Below, piece by piece: positions 34,978 to 43,043 of a stretch of 64,000 bases of DNA. How positions within the stretch are numbered: the first letter of the stretch is position 1; each line of letters begins with the position of its first letter. The notes beneath the pieces are model-generated. The model did not search any database and was not told the origin of the DNA. It saw nothing but the letters and a program-made list of their open reading frames with translations. The position numbers and the translations under genes are program-made. Source of the DNA: Sandaracinus sp. (GTDB taxonomy: Bacteria > Myxococcota_A > Polyangia > Polyangiales > Houyiibacteriaceae); NCBI GenBank assembly GCA_020633125.1, contig JACKEH010000006.1:118385-182384 (forward strand), written 5' to 3'.

Positions 34978-36615
34978 ATGAGACAGCTCGCAGCGGTCTT
35001 GTGTGTGCTCGCGGTGGCCTGTGAAGGGTCGATCAGCGAGCCCGAAGGGGGCCCGGGCGGAGGCGTGACCCCCCGCATGTGCCGCAACGCCGACGCCATC
35101 GTGCTCGGCAGCGCGCCCATGCGGCGCCTGACGGGACGGGAGTGGGCGAACTCGGTTCGTGATTTGATCGGCGTCCCCGATCTGGCGCTCCCCGAGATGC
35201 CGCCCGACGCGACCAGCACGTCGTCCTTCGACAACGAGGCGTTGGCTCTCGGCCCGAGCGAGCTTCACGTGCGGCGCTGGGAGCAGGCGGCGTTCGACGT
35301 CGGCGGTCTCGTCGCTTCGGATGCGGGCCTTCGCGCTCGTCACGTCCCGTGCGGCGAGGCGGACGCGGATTGTGCCCGTCGCTTCGTGGAGGCGTTCGGG
35401 CGCCGCGCGCTTCGACGCCCGCTCACCGCCGACGAAGCGCAGCGCTACGTGGACTTCTTCGAAGGGCAGCGCGCCTCCATCGACTTCGACGCCGCGGTTC
35501 AGCTCACGGTGTCGGCGTTCTTGCAGTCGCCGCAGTTCCTCTACCGCCTCGAGCTCGGCTCGGGCGCGGGCCGCGACGGACAGGTGCCGCTGACGCCCCA
35601 CGAGGTGGCCAGCCGTCTCTCGTACTTGCTCTGGGAGAGCATGCCGGACGACGCGCTCTTGGCCGCGGCCGACGGCGACGACCTGCGCACGCCCAGCCAG
35701 CTCGAGGCGCAGGCGCGTCGCATGCTCGCCGACCCGCGCGCCCGGCCCGCGGTCGCCGACTACTTCCGGCAGTGGCTTCACCTCGACCGGGTCGCCACGG
35801 AGACCAAGCTGCCCGAGCTGGTGCCCGAGTGGAGCGCCGAGGTCGCGCAGGCCGCGCGCACCGAGTCGATGCTCTTCGCCGAGCACGTCTTCTTCGAAGG
35901 AACGCTCGGGGATCTCTTCACCTCGCGCACCGGCTTCGTGCCCGCGGAGCTCGCGCCACTCTACGGCATGAGCTCGCCGAGCCTCGACGTTCCCGTCGAC
36001 CTCCCGGCCGAGCGGGCCGGCATCCTCACCCGCATCGCCTTCCTCGGCGGCAACGCCCACGAGGCCAACGGTTCGCCTCCGCTTCGTGGGGTCTACGTGC
36101 TCTCGCGTCTGCTCTGCACGCCGCCCGGCGCGCCGCCGGCGGACGCGGACACCTCGCCGCCCGAGCCCGATCCGACGATGGGCTCGCAGACGAACCGCAT
36201 GCTCTTCGAGGACCGAACCTCGCCGGACCGCTGCCAGACGTGCCACCGGACGATCGACTCGTTCGGCTTCGCGTTCGAGAACTACGACGCTGCCGGTCGC
36301 CACCGCACGATCGACAACGGTCTGCCCGTCGACGCCACGGGTGTCGCGGTCGGGTTGGGCGACGACGCGACGCCCTTCGACGACGCGGTGGGCTTGCAAC
36401 GCCTCTTCGCGACCAGCGATGCGCTGCACGATTGCGCGGTCGAGAAGTGGTTCGTCTACGCGAACGGTCGTCTGCCGGAAGCCGAAGACGCGTGCCAGCT
36501 TCGCGCTCTGCAGGACGAGTTCGCGGACGTCGGTGGCGACCTCGACGAGCTCGTCGTTCGCATGGTGCTTCGCCCCGAGTTCCTGCTGCGCCCCGAAATC
36601 ACGGAGGCCGAGTGA
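34978..36615 (+). CDS. DUF1592-domain lipoprotein with CxxCH, module 1
   Basis: This 545-residue protein has a lipoprotein signal (MRQLAAVLCVLAVACEGS). The order of family segments matches DUF1587/1595/1592/1588/1585 proteins. It has MRRLTGREWANSVRDLIG near the start, FVEAFGRRALRRPLTADE, then ASRLSYLLWESMPDDALL and DYFRQWLHLDR. GILTRIAFLGGNAHE, CQTCHRTIDSFGFAFENYD and a C-terminal domain follow. The CQTCH motif suggests one covalent haem c. These proteins are best known from Planctomycetes and Myxococcota and are always found beside a DUF1552 gene, as here, with ATG/TGA overlap at 36615. Function is not established; envelope redox or polymer handling is inferred. Confidence 0.92.
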   Translation: MRQLAAVLCVLAVACEGSISEPEGGPGGGVTPRMCRNADAIVLGSAPMRRLTGREWANSVRDLIGVPDLALPEMPPDATSTSSFDNEALALGPSELHVRRWEQAAFDVGGLVASDAGLRARHVPCGEADADCARRFVEAFGRRALRRPLTADEAQRYVDFFEGQRASIDFDAAVQLTVSAFLQSPQFLYRLELGSGAGRDGQVPLTPHEVASRLSYLLWESMPDDALLAAADGDDLRTPSQLEAQARRMLADPRARPAVADYFRQWLHLDRVATETKLPELVPEWSAEVAQAARTESMLFAEHVFFEGTLGDLFTSRTGFVPAELAPLYGMSSPSLDVPVDLPAERAGILTRIAFLGGNAHEANGSPPLRGVYVLSRLLCTPPGAPPADADTSPPEPDPTMGSQTNRMLFEDRTSPDRCQTCHRTIDSFGFAFENYDAAGRHRTIDNGLPVDATGVAVGLGDDATPFDDAVGLQRLFATSDALHDCAVEKWFVYANGRLPEAEDACQLRALQDEFADVGGDLDELVVRMVLRPEFLLRPEITEAE

Positions 36616-38054
36616 TGAAGTTCGATCGTCGTCGTTTTCTCACCGCGCTCGGAGTGGGCGCGGGCTCGCTCTATCTCCCGTCGCTCTTCGGCCGAGGCTC
36701 TCGTTCCGCGGCGCAGCCGGCGGCGGCGCCGAAGCGCTTGGCGTTCTTCATCACGCCGCACGGCATGGTGCCTCCCCAGTGGCAGATGCGCGATCCCGCG
36801 GCGCTGACGCGTGACCACGAGATCGATCTGCGAAGCCTCGCGGAGTCCGAGTTCAGCTCGATCTTCCGGCCGCTGCACCCGCTGCGCGAGAAGCTGCTCA
36901 TCCTCGACAACCTCACGATGGCGACGTCCATCGCGGAGTCGGGTCGGGTGCGAAACGGGGTGGGCCACGACGGGAACGAGCACCACCTCGGACAGGCGCA
37001 CCTCCTGACGAGCACCTGGGCCGTGCAGCGTCCGGGTTCGACTGCGATTGGCGGTGGACGCAGTCTCGACCAAGAGATCGCGGCCGCGGTCGCGGTTCCC
37101 GGCCGCCTGGCCTCGCGGGTCTACGGCGTCAACCACCAACACCCCTACAACTTCGTGGCCCCGAACGAGCCGGCTCCGCGCGAATCGGACCCCGCGGCGG
37201 CCTTCCGCGATCTGATGGGGCTGCTCCCGTCCGGGCCGACGGAGCCGAGCGCACCGACGCGGGAGGATCGACTCCGTGCCGCGCGCGGCAGCGCCCTGGA
37301 TTTGGCGGCAGGCGAGTTCGCGCGCATTTCGCCGCGCTTGTCGGGCGTCGACCGCGACAAGCTCGAGCGTCACCAGGCCTTGATTCGTGACCTGGAGCTC
37401 TCGTTCGGGGGCGGTCCGGTCGGAGGTGGCGTGGCGTGCGATCCGAGCGTGACGCTCTCGGGCGACACCGTGACGCGCTTCGCGCAGCTCACCGCGCTCG
37501 CCTTCAGCTGCGACATCACGCGGGTCGCGACCTTCGTCGTTCCCCACCTGACCAACGCGGACTTCGGGGCTCCGGGGCACCTCAACATGCACCAGGACAT
37601 CGCCCACAACTCGACGGAGGACGCGGGGGGGTACTCGGCCGAGATGGCTGGGTACATGGCGGACTACAACCGCACGTACGCGACGCAGTTCGCGCGCTTC
37701 TGTCAGGTGCTCGACTCGGTGCCCGAGGGCGATGGAACGCTGCTCGACAACACGACGGTCGTGTGGTGCACGGAGCTGAGCACTGGGACCCACTGGCGTG
37801 ACCGACTGCCGCGCGTCATCGCGGGTGGGAACGGCGGTTACTTCCGGACGGGACGGTACGTCTACTACGCGCCGACGAACCTGGAGCCGTTCAGCTGGGG
37901 CCGGCCGGAGCAGGTCGGCCCCGCCGAATCGCACCTGCACGTCAGCCTGATGCAATCGATGGGAATCGAGCGGGATTCTTTCGGCTTGACGGACATTCCC
38001 GACGCGAATGGCGCGACCATCACGCTTCGGGGCCCGCTTCCGCGGCTGACGTGA
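36615..38054 (+). CDS. DUF1552-domain protein with Tat signal, module 1
   Basis: This 479-residue protein begins MKFDRRRFLTALGVGAGSLY, a twin-arginine signal that would export it folded across the inner membrane. The mature part is a DUF1552 protein, resembling the DUF1501/alkaline-phosphatase-like superfamily: FFITPHGMVPPQWQM, NGVGHDGNEHHLGQAHLLT, SLDQEIAAAV, LTALAFSCDITRVATFVVP and MHQDIAHNS, with repeated histidines that could bind metal. The start codon overlaps the stop of the DUF1592 gene (ATGA-type), so the two proteins are made together and probably act as one unit. Enzymatic function is unknown. Confidence 0.92.
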   Translation: MKFDRRRFLTALGVGAGSLYLPSLFGRGSRSAAQPAAAPKRLAFFITPHGMVPPQWQMRDPAALTRDHEIDLRSLAESEFSSIFRPLHPLREKLLILDNLTMATSIAESGRVRNGVGHDGNEHHLGQAHLLTSTWAVQRPGSTAIGGGRSLDQEIAAAVAVPGRLASRVYGVNHQHPYNFVAPNEPAPRESDPAAAFRDLMGLLPSGPTEPSAPTREDRLRAARGSALDLAAGEFARISPRLSGVDRDKLERHQALIRDLELSFGGGPVGGGVACDPSVTLSGDTVTRFAQLTALAFSCDITRVATFVVPHLTNADFGAPGHLNMHQDIAHNSTEDAGGYSAEMAGYMADYNRTYATQFARFCQVLDSVPEGDGTLLDNTTVVWCTELSTGTHWRDRLPRVIAGGNGGYFRTGRYVYYAPTNLEPFSWGRPEQVGPAESHLHVSLMQSMGIERDSFGLTDIPDANGATITLRGPLPRLT

Positions 38055-39013
38055 GTCGAGCGCTCGTCGTCGCCTGTTTGGTCGTCGCGTGCGGGGGATC
38101 CGACGCTGGGGTCTCCCCGCCGTTTCCTCCCGATGCCGGGCCGAGCGATGCCTCGTTCGAGCTCGATGCAGCGCCAGAGGGGGGACGATGCTCGTGCTCC
38201 GCGTTCGAGCGTTGCGAAGCCGAGCGTTGCGTCTGCGAAGACGCGGTCTTGTGCGGGACGCGCGGGTACGCGGGGTTCCCGATGCGGGATCCGAGCGAGC
38301 GGACCTTCGTCCTCGAGGGCGCGGACGTCGTGCGCGACGAGGTCACCGGTTTGCGTTGGATGCGGGTCAGCGCGAGCGCGCGACCGTGGGACGAGGCGCG
38401 GGACTTCTGCGCCGCGGCGACGTTCGGCGGGCGCGACGATTGGCGTCTTCCGGCGCGCGTCGAGCTCGCGTCCATTCTCGACGCCGGGCGCACCCCGAGC
38501 TTCGACACCGCCTTCTTCGAAGGAGCCGCCGACTACGTGTGGACCGCCTCTCGACCCGCGGGATCCGACGTCGCTGCGTTCGCGATCTACTTCGGACAAG
38601 GCGAGACGGTGTCGGCGGGCGTGGCGGTCGGCGGGGGTCACGTGCGTTGCGTCGCTGGCGCGCGCGATGCGGTCGTGGTGGGCACCGTCGACGGCGAGCA
38701 CGTGCGTCACGGTGGGCTTCGGTGGCGACGCACGGTCTCCGAGCCGTCCGACTACGCGGGCGCGGCCGCGTTCTGCGAAGCCCTCGGAGAGCGTCTGCCT
38801 TCGCTCTACGAAATGCACGACCTCGTGGACGAAGCGCGCGAAGCGCCCGCGATCGATGGATTGCTCTTTCCGGAGACGCCGACGGATCGGTATTGGACGT
38901 CGACGATTCGCGACTTCGGCGAGATCCTCTCGTGGACTGTGGATTTCGTGATTGGAGCGAGCGAGCTCGTCGAGCGTTCCACGACGGCACGCGCGCGCTG
39001 CGTGTCCGAGTGA
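38051..39013 (+). CDS. Lipoprotein with DUF1566-like (Lcl C-terminal) domain
   Basis: GTG 38051 overlaps the stop of the DUF1552 gene. The 320-residue protein has a lipoprotein signal (SRALVVACLVVACGGS), a Cys-rich segment (CSCSAFERCEAERCVCE) and two copies of a module of about 110 residues. Each copy contains patterns such as GLRWMRVSASARPWDEARDF, DDWRLPARVEL and DYVWTASRPAG, or GLRWRRTVSE with YWTSTIRDFGEIL. This is the DUF1566/Lcl fold, found in surface adhesins and Fib-succ-like proteins. It is probably a surface or periplasmic lipoprotein co-expressed with module 1 of DUF1592/DUF1552. No such gene accompanies module 2. Confidence 0.85.
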   Translation: MSRALVVACLVVACGGSDAGVSPPFPPDAGPSDASFELDAAPEGGRCSCSAFERCEAERCVCEDAVLCGTRGYAGFPMRDPSERTFVLEGADVVRDEVTGLRWMRVSASARPWDEARDFCAAATFGGRDDWRLPARVELASILDAGRTPSFDTAFFEGAADYVWTASRPAGSDVAAFAIYFGQGETVSAGVAVGGGHVRCVAGARDAVVVGTVDGEHVRHGGLRWRRTVSEPSDYAGAAAFCEALGERLPSLYEMHDLVDEAREAPAIDGLLFPETPTDRYWTSTIRDFGEILSWTVDFVIGASELVERSTTARARCVSE

Positions 39014-39027
39014 AGCGGGCCTCGCTC

Positions 39028-39189
39028 GTACCTGGCCACAGGAGTCTTGACCGGTTGATGGCGGTCCTCGACCGCGATCTCGGCCCGGCGCCTTCTCGGA
39101 TAGGCTTCGGCCTGTCCTTCGTCAGGCGCGGCAAACGACCTCCACGTCGATCCACGGCAACCCGGAACGAACTTGCGGGCGGGTGTACT
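39028..39189. mobile_element. MITE-like element, decayed copy 2
   Basis: This copy matches the element at 25240-25404. The right 95 bp (from GGATAGGCTTCGGCCTGTCC to GCGGGCGGGTGTACT) are nearly identical, with small indels such as TCAGGCGCGG for TCAGCGCGG. The left end has drifted: GTACCTGGCCACAGGAGTCT stands where an intact inverted repeat would be, so the terminal repeats no longer pair perfectly. It lies 33 bp upstream of the PPIase-like gene. Confidence 0.72.
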
Positions 39190-39222
39190 AGGCGGCGGCA
39201 TCCGCCGTAGCCTCCCGCGTCC

Positions 39223-40029
39223 ATGACGCGCTACCTGCGTGAGCCTCTCTTGCACTTCCTCGTGCTCGGCGCGGTGCTCTTCGCGATCGATCGTTCGCGA
39301 GCGACCGAAGAGGTCGCGCCCGTCGTCGTGACGGACGCGTTCGTCGAGGGACTACGTCGCGAGTCGCTTCGGAGCTCCGGTCGCGAGGCCGAGGACGACG
39401 ACGCGTTGGTTCGTGCGTTCCTGCGTGAAGAAGCCCTCGTGCGGGAGGCGAACGCGCTCGGCTTGGCGGAGGGCGACGTCATCGTCCGACGCCGCTTGAA
39501 GCAGAAGATGGAGTTTCTGCTTCGCAGCACCGCCGAGGTTCCTCCGCCGACGGATGCCCAGTTGCTCGCGTTCCTGCGCGCACACCCGGGCCGCTACCGA
39601 CGGCCTCCGCGGGTCACCTTTCGCCACGTCTTCTTCGATCGCGGCCGACGCGACGATGCGGTCGCGGACGCGACGGAGGCGCTCGCGCGGCTTCGCGAAG
39701 GCGCCGACCCCACGACGTTGGGCGACCCGTTTCTCCGCGGCTACCGCTTCTCCGAAGCCGATGCGCGGCGCATCGAACGAGAGCTCGGGGGCTCGATGGC
39801 CGAAGCGGTCGACGACGCGCCGCTCGACGTGTGGACCGGGCCGGTGGAGGGAACGCTCGGCGTGCACCTCGTGTCGGTCGAGGCCCGTCGTCCATCGGAG
39901 GAGCCGGCGTTGTCGGAAGTGCACGCGCGCGTCGCCTCCGATTGGGAAGACGCGCGTCGCGACGAAGCGCTCGAAGAAGAAGTGCGCCGTCTCGTCGACG
40001 CCCTGCCGGTGGAGCGAAGCGCGCGATGA
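39223..40029 (+). CDS. Membrane-anchored parvulin-like peptidyl-prolyl isomerase homologue
   Basis: This 268-residue protein has an N-terminal hydrophobic anchor (MTRYLREPLLHFLVLGAVLFAID) and the SurA/PpiD-like architecture: a helical chaperone part (LVRAFLREEALVREANALGL, VIVRRRLKQKMEFLL), then a parvulin-like region (RYRRPPRVTFRHVFFDRGRR, LREGADPTTLGDPF, PVEGTLGVHLVSVE). The parvulin core is short and its catalytic residues are not evident, so it may be a chaperone only. Such genes commonly precede HupE/UreJ-like genes in proteobacteria, and here the HupE-like start overlaps its stop at 40026-40029. Confidence 0.83.
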   Translation: MTRYLREPLLHFLVLGAVLFAIDRSRATEEVAPVVVTDAFVEGLRRESLRSSGREAEDDDALVRAFLREEALVREANALGLAEGDVIVRRRLKQKMEFLLRSTAEVPPPTDAQLLAFLRAHPGRYRRPPRVTFRHVFFDRGRRDDAVADATEALARLREGADPTTLGDPFLRGYRFSEADARRIERELGGSMAEAVDDAPLDVWTGPVEGTLGVHLVSVEARRPSEEPALSEVHARVASDWEDARRDEALEEEVRRLVDALPVERSAR

Positions 40030-40997
40030 GGTCGACGTTCTTCGCGCTGCTCGTGATCGGTGCTTCGGCGAGCGCCGCGAGGGCGCACCCGACGGGGTTC
40101 GCGCTCCTGACGGTCGACGTCGAAGGGGAGCAGGTCGACGCGGTCCTGCGCGTCGGGGCGGGCGCCGAGCGTGCGCGTGAGATCGAGGTCGTGTTTCCCG
40201 AGGGATGCGAGGAACGGGCGCCGACGACGACCCGCGCGGTGTCGGGCGGCGTCGCACGCACCTACGCGTTGCATTGCGCGACCCCGCTCCGCGGCGAGCT
40301 TCGTTTTCGCGGGCTTCCCGTCGACCTTCAGGCGCGCATCGAAGTGCGTGGTGATCGGCGTGCGAGCGAAGTGATCGACGCCGGGCGTCCGGTCGTACGC
40401 TTGAACGTGCCGTCCGGCGGCGTGCTCGCACGCTACGTCGCGATCGGCGCCGAGCACATCGCGATCGGCGTGGACCACGTGCTCTTCGTCGTGGCGCTGG
40501 TGCTCTTGGTGCCAGGCTGGCGACGGATCGCGTGGACGGTCTCGGCGTTCACGCTCGGGCACAGCGTGACGCTCGCGTTGGCGAGCCTCGGGCTCGTGCA
40601 CGTCTCGTCGGCGCCGGTCGAAGCCTGCATCGCGCTCAGCGTGCTCTTCGTCGCTCGGGAGGTCGCCGTGCCGTTCGAGACCGGTACGCTGCGACGTCGT
40701 CCCGAGGTGGCGGCCGGACTCTTCGGCTTGCTGCACGGCCTCGGATTCGCGGGCGCGCTGACGGACGTCGGGATTCCGGACGACGCGGTGCCGCTCGCGC
40801 TCTTCGGCTTCAACCTCGGGGTCGAGCTCGGCCAGCTCGTCTTGGTCGCGGTGGTCGGCGGATCGCTCGCGTGGCTCGGGCGCGTGCTCGACGCCGAGGC
40901 ACGCCGTTCGTGGGTCGAGGTGCCGGTCGGCTACGTGCTCGGCGCGGTCGCGGCGTGTTGGACGCTCGAGCGGGTGTGGGTCGTGCTCGGCGCCTGA
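40026..40997 (+). CDS. HupE/UreJ-2-like membrane protein
   Basis: This 323-residue protein has a cleavable signal (MRSTFFALLVIGASASAARA), an N-terminal periplasmic domain of about 120 residues, and about seven C-terminal helices. The hydrophobic half has the HupE/UreJ_2 pattern GAEHIAIGVDHVLFVVAL, FTLGHSVTLALA, GLLHGLGFAGAL and FGFNLGVELGQL, whose histidines may coordinate a metal such as nickel. Metal transport or metal sensing is inferred from the name-giving homologues. It is translationally coupled to the PPIase-like protein. Its TGA stop (40995-40997) coincides with the left end of structured repeat E. Confidence 0.85.
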   Translation: MRSTFFALLVIGASASAARAHPTGFALLTVDVEGEQVDAVLRVGAGAERAREIEVVFPEGCEERAPTTTRAVSGGVARTYALHCATPLRGELRFRGLPVDLQARIEVRGDRRASEVIDAGRPVVRLNVPSGGVLARYVAIGAEHIAIGVDHVLFVVALVLLVPGWRRIAWTVSAFTLGHSVTLALASLGLVHVSSAPVEACIALSVLFVAREVAVPFETGTLRRRPEVAAGLFGLLHGLGFAGALTDVGIPDDAVPLALFGFNLGVELGQLVLVAVVGGSLAWLGRVLDAEARRSWVEVPVGYVLGAVAACWTLERVWVVLGA

Positions 40998-41158
40998 GCG
41001 CACCCGCTTGCACGGATTCCATCGGTGCGAGTGCAGGGGGCTCGGTGGTGAGGCGTCGACCCGGCCTGGGTCGGGAAGGCGCCGCCCGCCGCCTCGAAAC
41101 AAGGAAGCGCGCTCCGTGCGAGCGATGCCCGGTGCCCGGTGGAGGCTCGGGCCGCTCA
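40995..41158 (+). repeat. Dispersed structured repeat, copy E (degenerate)
   Basis: This copy starts TGAGCGCACCCGCTTGCACGG and has the first hairpin with mismatches (GCACGGATTCCATCGGTGC). The middle is shortened and the last hairpin is barely recognisable (GCGCGCTCCGTGCGAGC). It lies between the convergent HupE-like and kinase genes. Both stop codons, TGA at 40995 and TCA at 41156-41158, sit at its two ends. Confidence 0.72.
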
Positions 41159-42877
41159 GCTCTCCTGTTCGAGCCGCGCGAAGAGCTCTCGGAGGCGGCT
41201 CTCGCCACGGAGGCGGTCGCAGAACTGGGTCGCCGTCACCGTGAGCTGCTGCTCGCGGCTCTGCGCCTCGGTGGTCCCCGTGGTGAGCGCCGCTTCGCTC
41301 GACTGGCGTTTCTCGACGTAGTCGTTCTCGGTGCGGTCGAGGTTGCCGCGCAGCGTGCGCACCTGAAGCTCGAGGTCCTCGACCTCGCGTTTCTTCGCGT
41401 CGACCCAACGCCGGGCCTTCTCTGCGGCGCCACGCGTGAGGCCCCAACGGTCGACGGCATCCGCGAGGTCGCGCAGCGCGCGCGCGAACGCCTCTTCGGG
41501 CGCGGCGAGGACGCGGTAGCCACCGGCCGTCTCGAGCCGCGCGACCGCTTGGTCGTAGCCGCTCTTCGCTTGCGACTCGGCGTCGAAGTAGGGCTGCACT
41601 TCTTGGCCGGCCTGACGCGCGGCTTCACGTGCGAGCGAGAGATCTTCGGCCAGCGACTGCACGGCGAAGCCGAGGCGGGCGCGGTTGTCGCGCGCTTCCC
41701 GCTCGAGCTCCTCCAGCTTTCGCTGCTCCTTGAGGCCCTCGCCGCGAATCTCGTGCACGCGGCGGAGCGCGCCGCGAATCGTGTCGAGCATCGCGCGCAA
41801 GTCGGCGGGCGGCTCCGAGCCGGGGAAGGCTTGCGCGAGCATCTGCTCGAAGATGGCGGTGCGGCGCGCCCAACGTTCGAGCGTGGTCGGGGGAAGGGTG
41901 GGCGCGGCGATGGGACGGCTCGGCGTCGGCATCGGCGGCGCCGGGACCGAGCCGGTCTTCGGTGCGAGCGCTTGAAGCTCCTTGATGACCGCGTGTGCGT
42001 CGACGGGGCGGTCTTCGGGCTTCTTCGCGAGCAGCTTGAGGATCAGCTCCTCGAGCCGGCGGGGGCATTGCGGCGCCAGCTCCGAGGGCTTCGGCGGCGG
42101 CTCCTGCATGTGTTTGATGAAGTAGCCCGTCAGCTCTTGCGACTCGAAGGGCAGCCGGCCGGTGAGCATCTCGAAGAGGATGCAGCCGACCGCGTAGAGG
42201 TCCGCGGCGGGGCCCGCGTCGATGCTCGTGATGCGCTCCGGCGCCATGTATTGCGGCGTGCCGAAGATCTCGCCGGCGTTCGTCAGGCGCGAGTCGTGCG
42301 TCGAGCGCGCGATGCCGAAGTCGAGCAGCTTCACGAGCTCGCGGCCGTGGCCGGCCTGCGAGACGAAGATGTTCTCGGGCTTGAGGTCGCGGTGGATGAC
42401 GTCGAAGTCGTGCGCGCGCGCGAGGCCTTGGAGGATCTGCAGGCCGAGGCTCGCGACGCGTCCCGGATCCATCGGTCCGCGGTCGACGTGGCTCTGCAGG
42501 GAGGTGCCGGAGAGCAGCTCCATCACGAGAAAGACGGCGCCCTCTTCGGTCTCGCCGTAGTCGTAGATCTCGATGATGTTCGGGTGAGCGAGGGCGGCGG
42601 CGTTCTTGGCTTCGCGGCGGAAGCGCTCCCGAAGCGACGGGTCGTTCACGAGCCGGGAGCTCAGAATCTTCACCGCGACCGGCCGGTCGACGAGCGTGTG
42701 TCGCGCTCGGTAGACGGTGGCCATGCCGCCTTCGCCGATCGCCTGCTCGACCAGGTAGCGACCCGCGAGCGTCTTGCCGATCCAGGGATCGCTCATCGGC
42801 ACGAGCGGTGTGTCGTCGACGAAGCAGCGCTCGTGCTCGTCTTGGTACTGCAGCTTGCAGCTCGGGCAGACCTTCAT
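41156..42877 (-). CDS. Ser/Thr protein kinase with N-terminal zinc-finger-like motif and C-terminal coiled coil
   Basis: This 573-residue protein starts MKVCPSCKLQYQDEHERCFV, a Cys-rich zinc-ribbon-like motif. A complete Hanks-type kinase domain spans about residues 30-300: GEGGMATVYRA, catalytic Lys in VAVKILSS, HRDLKPENIF, DFGIARS, GTPQYMAPE. A Pro-rich linker (VPAPPMPTPSRPIAAPTLPP) and a long helical, probably coiled-coil tail rich in Glu/Arg complete it. No transmembrane segment is seen, so it is likely cytoplasmic. It is divergent from a second kinase gene 166 bp away. The stop codon falls at the right end of repeat E. Confidence 0.94.
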   Translation of the reverse strand: MKVCPSCKLQYQDEHERCFVDDTPLVPMSDPWIGKTLAGRYLVEQAIGEGGMATVYRARHTLVDRPVAVKILSSRLVNDPSLRERFRREAKNAAALAHPNIIEIYDYGETEEGAVFLVMELLSGTSLQSHVDRGPMDPGRVASLGLQILQGLARAHDFDVIHRDLKPENIFVSQAGHGRELVKLLDFGIARSTHDSRLTNAGEIFGTPQYMAPERITSIDAGPAADLYAVGCILFEMLTGRLPFESQELTGYFIKHMQEPPPKPSELAPQCPRRLEELILKLLAKKPEDRPVDAHAVIKELQALAPKTGSVPAPPMPTPSRPIAAPTLPPTTLERWARRTAIFEQMLAQAFPGSEPPADLRAMLDTIRGALRRVHEIRGEGLKEQRKLEELEREARDNRARLGFAVQSLAEDLSLAREAARQAGQEVQPYFDAESQAKSGYDQAVARLETAGGYRVLAAPEEAFARALRDLADAVDRWGLTRGAAEKARRWVDAKKREVEDLELQVRTLRGNLDRTENDYVEKRQSSEAALTTGTTEAQSREQQLTVTATQFCDRLRGESRLRELFARLEQES

Positions 42878-43043
42878 CGAACCCCCGTCGCGCCGAACCA
42901 TACCAGCCGAGGGCGAGGCTCGGGCGCCCGTTTCGTCCGGAGCTTTCCCCTCCTGCGCCGGTCGCGAACTGCCGGGGATCGCGCGTGAACCGGATTTTCG
43001 AGGGACTCGATTCCAGGGCCCGAGCGGGGCTATGCTTCCGCGA

